DNA of 64,000 bases from Tricholoma matsutake (Eukaryota > Basidiomycota > Agaricomycetes > Agaricales > Tricholomataceae): assembly GCA_026075535.2 (NCBI GenBank), contig AP026546.1, positions 5,952,001-6,016,000 on the forward strand, in the 5' to 3' direction. The first letter of the stretch is position 1. The number at the start of each line of letters is the position of its first letter. This document shows positions 55,901 through 64,000 of the stretch, in pieces. A program made the position numbers and the translations under genes. The notes beneath the pieces are model-generated. The model saw only the letters and a list, made by a program, of their open reading frames with translations, made no database searches and was not told the origin of the DNA.

Positions 55901-56326
55901 TATAAGGGCAACCTAAGCCTCTAGCAAAGGGAAATCCGAAGTTAAAATTATACTACATAATACAGGGATTGGGGACACACCTAGCAAAGGGAAATCCGAA
56001 GAGAAAACTCTAAGGATCCCCTTGCTGATGCCCAGTATATGTGAAGACAACAAAAATCAAATATAACCTAAAAATAGAAAAAGGCAGAGATAGGCAGATC
56101 AAGGCCACCGAATGACATCATACCAAGGGGTAGGTGTCGGAAGGGGTACTCCACCTCTAAATATAAAAGTGTCAACATGTACAAACATGATAAAAAGGGA
56201 AAATTAGTAATAAAATCTGGAAAAATCATAGAAAATGAAGAATAGAAGGAAATGAGGTGAGGAAAAATATAGGATGAACATAAAAAATAGGAAAAACACA
56301 CAGGGCACCCCCCTACTCCCCTTACC
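55901..56326 (-). repeat. E3 5' LTR (426 bp)
   Basis: Family-E LTR in reverse orientation. The last base (56326) is C where other copies have A. Confidence 0.92.
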
Positions 56327-58187
56327 AGTTGGCCAATCCTGTATACCTGCCAGTTTTGTGTTGTCCATGGCAATTTCGTTGGGTCAGATGATCAGACCCA
56401 AGAATTCCACTTCGTGGACATCAAATTTGCACTTCTCTGGTTTCAAGTATAAGTTGTTCTCTGCCAGTCTTTGCAGTACCCTCTTTGTCCTTTCCTGGTG
56501 TTTGTTCTAATCCTTGGAGAATATCAGGATGTCGTCCATGTAAATCACGAGCCATCCCTCTCTGATCATGTCGCGGAATATCTCGTTCATCATTGCCTGG
56601 AAGGTCGCTGGTGAGTTGCATAATCTGAAGAACATCACTGTTGGTTCAAAGAGCCCTCGATTTGTCTTGAAGGCTGCCTTCCATTGATCTCCATCCTTGA
56701 TTCTGACATTGTGATATCCCCATCGGATGTCCAATTTCATAAACCATTTTGCCCCTCTCAGTTTGTCCAACAGGTCTCCTACCAGTGGCAGCAGGTAGGT
56801 GTTCTTGATCATCCCATTGTTCAAGTACCTGTAATCTTGGCAGGGCCGTAGCATGTCCGAGTCCTTCTTTGCAATGAAGAAGAATGGCGACGCCATGGGT
56901 GATTTTGATGGTCGAATGTATCCTTTCTGCAGGCTTTCATCGAGGAACTCGTCAAGTTTCCTCTGTTCTGCTGGTGATAATGGGTAGACCCTGCAATCCT
57001 TTGCCATGAAGTCTGGTTTCAGTTTGATCGCATGATCCCAGGGTCTTGATTCTGGGAATCTTTCCGATGCTTCCTTTTCAAATATCCATAGGTACTCCTT
57101 GTACTGTTCGGGGAGTAGTTCATTCAGGGTCCTTTGTTCAGGGTCTCCTTCCTTCTTATGTGTCAGGTGCTGTGAGACCGATGTTTTTGCCCTAATCCAG
57201 ATATTTTGTCCATATGCATATTGTGGTGATCCTTGTGCCTTCACAATCTGGGAGATTGTCTTCATCGCTTGGGAAGTACCTTGGCTCGTCATATTCTTCC
57301 ATCAGTGGTGTCTTAGTCAGTTTGAATATTCCGATGACAGGTTCTCCTCAGATGTAGGTGACTAGTAGCTCATTGTCTGCGATCTCTTGTTCAGGTGTCC
57401 CTTCCATTTGTTCCGTTGCCTGTTCTGTTGCCTGTTCGTGGTTTGCCAGTGCTGGGTTTTCCTTCCCAGTGTCTTCTTCATACTGTGGCCCAATGGGCTC
57501 CACATTTTGAAGAGTCATGATCACAATCTCTTCATCTTCTACTTCTTCAATTGTCGCCCTTCTTGTCTCGATGGGCATCTTGCTTCTTGGTTCAGCATGG
57601 AGGGCTCCCCCCATTGATCTTGCCTTGGCAACAATTCTTCGGCATTGCATTAGCTGTTCTTCATTCATTGGTTTCTTGTTCTTCAGGGCCATTCTTTCCC
57701 TTTCTTTTGTGACTATCTGGGCTACTGCCAGTCATCCTTCTTCTTTCCTGGCAGCCAGTTTCTCCAGCTCTCTGGTGGCCACCTTTTTCCATTGTGCCCA
57801 TTCTTCCTCAGCAGTCTTCTTCTTGAGGGTGAGCTTCTCTTGTTCTTTGGCAACAATCCTTTGGCACCATGCCTGTCGCTCTTCTTTTGTCATGTCTAGG
57901 GGGTTCTTCTTCTTTTCGGTTCCCCTTTGGCACCATGATAGGTGTCCTTTGTCAGGTTCATCAGTTTGCACCCTCCTGATAAGGGTTTTTCCTTTCCCAT
58001 ATGAGAACTCTGGATAAGTCTCATCCTTCATTCTGAACTGGAAGGTTCCGATCTTCCAGTTGATCACTGGGTTAATTCTTCTGAGCCATGGTAGGCCTAG
58101 GATGATTGATTCTTTTCCCAATCCTGCAATGAGGAAGGTCATCAGGAAAGATCTTCCATTGATCATTAAGAATCCTTTGGCGTAGTG
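56327..58187 (-). pseudogene. B2 protease end, charged linker and RT
   Basis: From 58187 the frame gives GLGKESIILGLPWLRRINPVINW (protease end). A charged linker follows (WCQRIVAKEQEKLTLKKK, ATRELEKLAARKEEG, 57930-57600) with an acidic stretch (EEVEDEEIVIM). After frame breaks near 57340-57200 the RT runs from 57292 to 56507: [58 protein letters not shown]. It then has EVEFLGLII-like sequence and LAGIQDWPT, where E3 interrupts. The linker occupies the same place as in B1. Confidence 0.9.
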
Positions 58188-58549
58188 TAGCATTTGAAGG
58201 TCCGGTTCGGTCCAGTTTTTTTCCATTTCTGGAGCAAACCAGGACTGCAACTGGTTCATTCAGATTGCAAAACTAAATAAAACTGGACTGGACTGCAAGA
58301 AACCGGTTCTTTGCAGTCCAGTCCAGTCTGACAACCAGTTGCAGCTGGTTTGGGCCACAACCAGTCATCAACCGACCTGAGTCAGTCTAAACCTACATTA
58401 TATACATAATATATTCTAAAACTAAGATAATGCCCCTCACAGGCAGGGGCCTGTGAGCGAGCACGTAGGTAGTACAATAAATAAAAAATACCCCCTACCT
58501 CACAGGATGTGTAAGGAGGGGGCTGTGAGTGGCGAGCAGGCTGCTGGGT

Positions 58550-59190
58550 CATTCGTCATTGTCGCTGTCGTTGTTGTCCTATCGTTGTTGTCATTGTTGT
58601 CCCATCATTGTTGTTGTCCCTTCATTGTTCCCCACTGTTGTTGTTGTCCTATCATCATTGTCCCATCATTGTTGTTGTTGTTGTCCCATTTTTGTTGTTG
58701 TCCCATTGTCGTCATTGTCCTGTCGTCATTGTTGTCCCTTCGTCATTGTTGTCCTCTTCATCATTGTTGTCCCTTTGTCCTATCATCGTCATCATCATCC
58801 TATCACCATTGTCATTGTCATTGTATTGTTGTAGTCATCATTGTGCTATCGTCATCGTCTTTGTTGTGCTATTGTCTTTGTCATGCTATCATCTTTGTCA
58901 TCCTATCATCCTATCATCATCCTATTGTCTTCATTGTCCTATTGTCTTCATCATCCTATTGTCTTCATCATCCTATCATCTTCATCATTGTTGTCCTATC
59001 GTTGTTGTCATTGTTGTCCTATCATTGTCATTGTCGTCGTCCTATTGTCGTTGTCATTGTCATTGTTGTCATCCTATTGTCGTTGTCATTGTCATTGTTG
59101 TCATCCTATTGTCATTGTCATTGTCATCCTATCATTGTCATTGTCATCCTATCATTGTCATTGTCATCCTATCATTGTCGTCTTCCGAGT
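58550..59190. repeat. Pyrimidine-rich minisatellite inside D2
   Basis: It is made of units such as TCCTATCATTGTCATTGTCA and GTTGTCCTATCGTTGTTGTC. All three plus-strand frames are open because the repeat lacks stop triplets, giving artificial Ser/Leu/Val-rich frames. Confidence 0.9.
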
Positions 59191-59222
59191 TGTCCCATCA
59201 TTGTTCTTCTGGTTGTCGTTCT

Positions 59223-59540
59223 CCTGTCAGCACCCCCATCTCCCCCTGCAAGCAGTGGCTCACAGGCTGGGTGGTGGTGCTGTGTTGGGGTAGAGGTCGA
59301 CAGTTGGACATCATCATCAGGAAAAGAAAGAACCTTAAGGAAGAAAAAGAAAAAGTTAGTTGAATAAATAGTGAAACAAAACATACCTGAGCCAAAACAA
59401 CACTATTTGTTGTTTCAGCTCGCTTTATGTTCAGTTGTTTGAGTTGTCGTCGTCCTCAGCAACCCCAACTCACCCCAACGAGCAGTGGCTCGCAGGCATG
59501 GTGGTGTTGCTGTGTTGTTGTTGTTGATGATGTTTCAGAA
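59223..59540. repeat. Direct repeat around AGCAGTGGCTC in D2
   Basis: A roughly 85-bp segment with GCAGTGGCTCRCAGG and GGTGGTGYTGYTGTGTTG occurs at about 59223-59310 and again at about 59455-59540. Confidence 0.7.
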
Positions 59541-60659
59541 TCTGCAAGTGGCACCACTTTTCCGTTTGGGTGCACAAACATGACGAAATGGTCCATGCGC
59601 CACCCAAGGTATATAAACCCTTGCTTTTCATACTTTTTCATTGGGCACACCCACTCTTAATTTATATACAATAGATATGATATATAGTATATAGTATATT
59701 AATACTTAGTAGGTCAATACCTGGTTATGATACCATGTATATACTGACTGGTTGTGGTTGCAACCAGTTTGAACTGACTTTTGTCAGTTCAAAATAAATA
59801 TACAATATGTCAAACCGCAACTGACCTTGTACCAAAATGAGGGCAACCACAACTGCAAAAAGACCGGACCATGGTGATGATACTCAACCCAGGAAAACCA
59901 CCAAAACATACTAGTTGTGAAGGTAGTGCTATAGGGGATGAAGGTATTTGACAAGGTCCAATGGGGTATCAATTTATATTGAGGACGATTGACGAGATTG
60001 ACAGCGAACGAGTTCTATCGCCGATGGTCAAAGTGTGAGTTCCAAGGACCTTTCGATAGGTCGATAGTATATGAAGGCTATAGCCAATGGCTAGGACATA
60101 TTGGAATGGTTGCTAGTGCTAATGACAAGAGGATTGTAGGAAGATCGAGGACGCGATGATCGCAGAGGTTTCTCGTCAATCAAGAAAACTCGTAGAAGTT
60201 TAAATTGTTTTAGAGGATAGATCTGATTCTTAGAACTTAATATGAGATGATAGGTGAAGACAATTTCTTTTTTTTCCAAGTAGATACTACAGAGTTTTAT
60301 ATGTTTTAAAAGAAACTTCCTAAAATGGTATAAGAAACATGTGTAGAACATGAGGCAAAAGATATGAGTTCAGGCACAAGGCCAAAAAGGAGACTGTAAT
60401 CCGAACAAGAAAGAGATATATCATATGATAAAAGAGTAATAAAGGGAAAGAACTAAAAGAGACTGTCCTTTGTGTATAAACCGTGCTAAGTCTCGCAATA
60501 ATCCATCCAGCAGGTTCTGTATGTGATAGGGACTTGGAACAAGGCTGACCTACTATCAGCAAGTTTGAGCACGAGTTGGAATACATCCTAGCATATGGCC
60601 TTCCACCATATAGATAACAAATGCGGTGCCCGATGTTGCTCGTAGTCTCTCGATATCGA

Positions 60660-60830
60660 TCGATAATGCTCAATGATGCTCAACGATGCTCAACGACACT
60701 CGATGATGTGTGATGATGCTTGACAACACTCGACAATGTGCGACGACGCTCGACAATGCTTGACAATTGTCGACAACACTCGACAATGCGCGACAATGCT
60801 TGACAATGCTCAACGATGTTTGATCGCAGT
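60660..60830. repeat. CGACAATGCT-type short tandem repeat in D2
   Basis: Units of about 11 bases such as CGACAATGCTT and CAACGATGCT repeat some 14 times. The rest of 59640-61080 has no recognised gene. Confidence 0.85.
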
Positions 60831-61143
60831 TGCAGTTGGTTCGAAGTTGATTGGGGATGTTCAATGGTCATTTAGAGGGATCTTAGGAGCTTTCGAGGTA
60901 GTCCTAAGGTTGTGCAATGTGATTTCTAAGTACAATCAACGTGGTCGATATGATATCGTGCTTGGTAGACTTGGTCGGGAGTGGTCATGCTGCTTCTGGG
61001 ACCTTGTGGGAGTTAACCGATGTGATTAGAATGTGGTTAAAATGGTGAATTGGCCTTTGAGCCGAGGAGACAACCTATCAGCAGTTCAGTCCAGTTCGGT
61101 TCCAGTTTTTTTCTGGTTCAATGAACCGGACCTTCAAACGCTA

Positions 61144-62281
61144 GCATAGTGGGAGATTTTCCCTTTCTTGTTCAGGGTTCCATCCACGTTCTTGACCCTG
61201 ATTGTCCTTTCCAGGGGGTGTAGTTCGAATCCGCCGCTTTTTGTGAATTTGTGGCTCATGAATATTCCTCCTGCTCCTGAGTCAAGCAGGGCTTCAGTTT
61301 TGATGGCTTTTCCCCTGCCTGTCCATACCACTTTGACATCTAAATGCATAGATTGATTTTTCAAAGTGGCCAGTAGTATAGAGCAGATGGAAAGTTTGGT
61401 GGTACCTGGCATCGAGGCAGGCCACCCCTTTAAAAACCCTCATCCCCAATGGCGGTGACAGCTGTTGCCTTCTCTTCTCCATCAAGTTCATTCAAGATTG
61501 CTTGGATCTTCAATTAGGCTTCTCTGCCTTTGTTCTTTGGGAAAGGCTGGTCCTCGGTCCTCATTTCCCCTTTCTTGTGTTCAGTCGCTCTGTGTCTGGG
61601 CTGGTGGCACACAAAGCACAATCCTTTTTTCATGTGTTTGGTCCTCTCCTGATAGGAGAGTTGGTTGATCTTGAGTGGGGTCTCTTTTGCTCTAGAGCTC
61701 GGTAGCTTCCTTGTCAAAGCCTCCTGCAGCCTTCCTGTTATGGCTTTTGCTCTCCTCCACTGTCCATTGTACTTGGAGGCAGCATTGATCATTCCTTCCA
61801 AGGTCATTGGGATTGTTTCCATGTTAAAGACTCTTTCGAGGAGCTTGGGGTTTAACCCATCCATAAAGAGTTCAATAAGGGCGGTGTCATTGTTGATTCC
61901 CACCTTCTCTCACAGGATTTGGAACTGCACTATGTAGTCCTTCAGGTCCTGTCCCTGCTTCAATGTCTTCATCTCTGTCCTGGCTCTGCCAGCTTTGTCG
62001 ATCAGCATGAACGCTGTCTTGAGCATCGATTCGAAGGTTGACCAGGTTCCTAGGTCTTCCTTCTCTGCCCATGTCTGTGCCCAGGGCGCAGCGGTTCCTC
62101 TGTTCATGAACGACAACACGAAGATGATCTTCTTCTCATCAGTGTCATAGATTCCATGGTTCACTCTCAAATAGAGTTTCACTTCTTGTAAGAACTTTGC
62201 AGTTCTAGTTCAGTCCCCTGTGAAGTTGGAGGAGGTTCGTATTCTGATCTCTTTGGTCGATATGGTGGGTTTGGTAGACAT
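61144..62281 (-). pseudogene. B2 Gag and protease N-terminal part
   Basis: From ATG 62281 (MSTKPTISTKEIRIR) the frame has TGA near 62213 and another near 61906. It continues with FVLSFMNRGTAAPWAQTW, LKDYIVQFQIL, LIELFMDGLNPKLLERVF and ASKYNGQWRRAKAI. The knuckle is CFVCHQPRHRATEH, again CX2CX4HX4H as in B1. The gag end is near 61450. The protease start LLDSGAGGIFMSHKF (61412-61144) is in another frame and is cut by D2. Parallel to B1 gag and protease throughout. Confidence 0.88.
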
Positions 62282-62553
62282 GTCAGTGTTGTCATTGGAT
62301 AGAGAGAGTGGGTCTCATTCTGGGGTTTCTTCTTTATCGGAAGATCTGAAATCTTCTTTGTCAAGGTATCAGGGTTCTTCATCACTGGTTCTCTTTGAGA
62401 ACCACTTCTGTGCTGGTTCCGAGTATTGTACTAGTCGACCCTGGTATCTATACCATGGGGTTCTTCCTGATGATGATGCTCCAGTTAAAGGTCTGTCTGG
62501 GCTTCGTCTGAAAGATGTTGTGTCTGCACCTAGATAGGTGGACCTTGTAGATC

Positions 62554-62563
62554 AGCTTGACCT
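62554..62563 (-). other. B2 self-primer binding site
   Basis: AGGTCAAGCT on the coding strand, 2 bases from the 5' LTR, is complementary to the sense LTR at plus-strand 62857-62866, which reads AGGTCAAGCT. The spacing is the same as in B1 and E. Confidence 0.6.
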
Positions 62564-62565
62564 TT

Positions 62566-63195
62566 TGTTAAGACTATCAGTCTCGACTCAGTCTTGGGTC
62601 ATGTGTCACAGTTGGAGGCTTTCCCACAGTATCTATATTGCACTAGGAGGCTCTCCTAGTGTATCGGGCTTCCTGCCTTCACTTGGGTACTTCCTCAAGT
62701 TGTCATGGCTGTCCATACTCAGAGGCTTTCTGAGTACACCATTCGTTTGTGTATCACAGTTGGAGGCTTTCCAACTGTCAAGTTTGAGGTTATCACAGTG
62801 AGGAATTTCCTGAGCTGTCGAGTGTTCAGATGAGTTCTTAGACCGTTGATTGAATTAGGTCAAGCTAAGGAATACAGGCAGTATTACTGTAGCTTATATA
62901 TGGTTTCAGAGATGTCTATCGTCCAATCAGAATGCAAGATCCTTGTCAAGTAATAATAGAAAGAACAATAGAACAATAAGCCTCATGCTGAGCATGAGGT
63001 ATCCGATGTCGTGGATCCGATGTCAAGGGTCTGATGTCAAGGAATGCTGTGGTGCAGCATGTCAAATGGTGGGAGCCAGGTGTCAAAGCGTCTCCTGTCA
63101 GAATGAGTCAAGTCAAATGCAAAGGAAAAATAAAGTATCCGGCCTTGCCAGCATATGTCTGGTCATCCTGGGTTATGATAACAAAAATCGTAACA
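62566..63195 (-). repeat. B2 5' LTR (630 bp)
   Basis: It starts TGTTAAGACTATC and ends AAATCGTAACA, then GTATG. A GATGTCGTGGATCC unit is present here and absent from the 3' LTR. Confidence 0.93.
62610..62790 (-). other. Hairpin array in B2 5' LTR leader
   Basis: The same hairpins as at 47224-47390: for example 62641-62661 (stem CACTAGGA/TCCTAGTG, loop GGCTC). The first one has a stem mismatch (TCCCAC). They lie between the predicted transcript start (about 62866) and the primer site. Confidence 0.75.
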
Positions 63196-63761
63196 GTATG
63201 GGTATAGTTTCCCACACCCAGCTGACTTGCCAGTTTTGCTCAATTTGGGAGTAACCTGCCAGAAAGAATCCACAGCATGCACAACATTGTGAACAAAAAT
63301 GTAAAATGTATATCAACTGCTACCCAACATTTTGGACAAAGTCCCAGCAGCTGGACCTACTAAAAATGTACAACAACAGGTAGTGCCATTAATCACTCAC
63401 AGACATGCACTTTTCATCTGAGACTCTTACGTGACCAACAGCCTGCTGTTTGATAGTAATATTTTTGCAAAAATAACATGTGTATGTGATCAGAACATAC
63501 CATATATGTGGGCTCTACAAGAAGACATGGGGGTAGCAGGTAGTGCAGGGAAGAGATATTAATAGAATGAGTTAAGTTGCCAAAGGCCTCATGCACACTG
63601 GTTACACTGGGATTCCTAAGAGAATACAACTAGAGTTCCCCTAGGTGTGTATTGGGTTTATATAGTATGTTATACCTATTGTATACTATCTGACAAGGGG
63701 CTGGCAGAACAAGAATTTTTCATATGACATCAATTTTTTTTTCACAGCTCTTGAGACCCCC
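63196..63761. other. No recognised gene
   Basis: It starts with the GTATG duplication of B2 and contains only short frames. Confidence 0.4.
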
Positions 63762-64000
63762 TATAAGGGCAACCTTAGAGGCCACTTAATTAGTGGACTA
63801 GCAAAGGAAAATCTGAAGTTAAAATTATGTTACATATTCCAGGGAGTGGAGGTGCACCTAGCAAAGGGAAATCCAAAGAGAAAACTCTAAGGACCCCTTT
63901 GCCAAAGCCCAGTATTTGTGTAGATTGCAAAAATCAAATAATAGCCTAAAAATAGAAAAGGTGGAAATAGGCAGATCAAGGCTACTGAATGACATCATAC
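63762..64000 (-). repeat. Divergent family-E LTR, cut by the window end
   Basis: It begins TATAAGGGCAACCTTAG and contains GCAAAGGGAAATCC, AGAGAAAACTCTAAGG and CAAGGCTACTGAATGACATC, as in E1-E3, with an insertion of about 20 bases near 63780 and many substitutions. It is an older copy than E1-E3; whether it is a solo LTR or the 3' end of a full element is not visible. Confidence 0.88.

Larger units (their letters stand above)
50290..56326 (-). mobile_element. Ty3/gypsy retrotransposon E3 inserted in B2 RT
   Basis: The family-E copy has LTRs at 50290-50705 and 55901-56326. The flanks are GGTTG (50285-50289) and AGTTG (56327-56331), a duplication with one change. The B2 RT reads KLAGIQDWPT on one side and [13 protein letters not shown] on the other, so it is a simple insertion. 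Compared with E1 and E2 it is older and has lost many CpG sites. Confidence 0.93.
58188..61143. mobile_element. hAT-like non-autonomous DNA element D2
   Basis: The 2956-bp insertion in the B2 protease is flanked by GCGTAGTG (58180-58187) and GCATAGTG (61144-61151), an 8-bp duplication with one change. Inverted ends are TAGCATTTGAAGGTCCGGTTC-like at the left and the complement of TAGCGTTTGAAGGTCCGGTT at the right. These match the D1 ends at most positions, so D1 and D2 are one family. The interior has two simple-sequence blocks and no transposase. Removing it joins ISHYA to GFLMINGR of the protease. Confidence 0.85.
47179..63195 (-). mobile_element. Ty3/gypsy chromodomain LTR retrotransposon B2 (nested host)
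   Basis: LTRs lie at 47179-47794 and 62566-63195, both starting TGTTAAG and ending TAACA. GTATG occurs at 47174-47178 and 63196-63200. Coding on the minus strand parallels B1: gag, protease, charged linker, RT, RNase H, integrase, chromodomain, small membrane ORF. It is interrupted by D2 in the protease and by E3 in the RT. Its proteins align with B1 throughout, but the LTR bodies differ apart from shared hairpins and the GCATGAGGTATCCGATGTC region. Confidence 0.93.

Noticed and set aside
58453..59367. Long overlapping plus-strand reading frames rich in Ser, Leu, Val, Ile and Cys
   Set aside because: They are open in all three frames because the underlying minisatellite lacks stop triplets; composition, not coding.
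1..64000. tRNA and rRNA genes
   Set aside because: Looked for cloverleaf-type boxes and conserved rRNA stretches by eye and found none I could support.

Overview
This window looks like a transposon-packed accessory region of a basidiomycete (Agaricomycete) fungus. The evidence is short introns of about 50 bases, chromodomain Ty3/gypsy retrotransposons, a Plavaka-type DNA transposase, a HET-domain gene and a multi-copy protein family I associate with mushroom-forming fungi. I see no rRNA, tRNA or CRISPR. Nearly every gene is broken, most often by TGA where related copies or family patterns have CGA. Only a few small reading frames look intact.

Left block (1-28.9 kb). A broken hypothetical gene (117-809, minus) lies next to a degenerate inverted repeat (985-1300) whose partner is at 36537-36800. 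A plus-strand hypothetical gene starts near 1448, is cut at 3112 by a 25.4 kb retrotransposon called B1 here (3113-28528, target duplication AGCAT), and resumes in frame at 28529. B1 is coded on the minus strand and was itself hit by element C (6122-11914) and by two copies of family E, E1 (13285-19330, plus) and E2 (21067-26508, minus). The B1 piece between E1 and E2 is inverted. The target duplications of E1 and E2 are swapped (AATGC and GAAGG each appear once at each element), which shows that recombination between two oppositely oriented E copies flipped the segment.

Middle block (28.9-47.2 kb). A degenerate Plavaka transposase gene (29342-33750) is split by a hAT-like non-autonomous element D1 (30253-31080). 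Then come a small spliced Tudor-like gene (34307-34666, minus), a second Plavaka C-terminal fragment in opposite orientation (37884-38925), several degenerate tandem repeats (39.4-42.4 kb) and a HET-domain pseudogene (43056-44577).

Right block (47.2-64 kb). Retrotransposon B2 (47179-63195, target duplication GTATG, minus coding) is related to B1. It carries an insertion of E3 (50290-56326) and of D2, a 3 kb relative of D1 (58188-61143). The window ends inside another family-E LTR (63762 onward).

Two features of B1 and B2 stand out. Their LTRs contain rows of short hairpins with different stems but nearly the same GGCTT loop (AAGCC in the sense strand), placed between the predicted transcript start and the primer-binding site. 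Both also carry a small conserved one-pass membrane ORF between the chromodomain and the 3' LTR; B1 has an extra zinc-knuckle ORF there as well. Families B1, B2 and E have no tRNA-type primer site. Instead a 10-12 base complement of an LTR segment sits exactly 2 bases inside the 5' LTR, as expected for Tf1-like self-priming.
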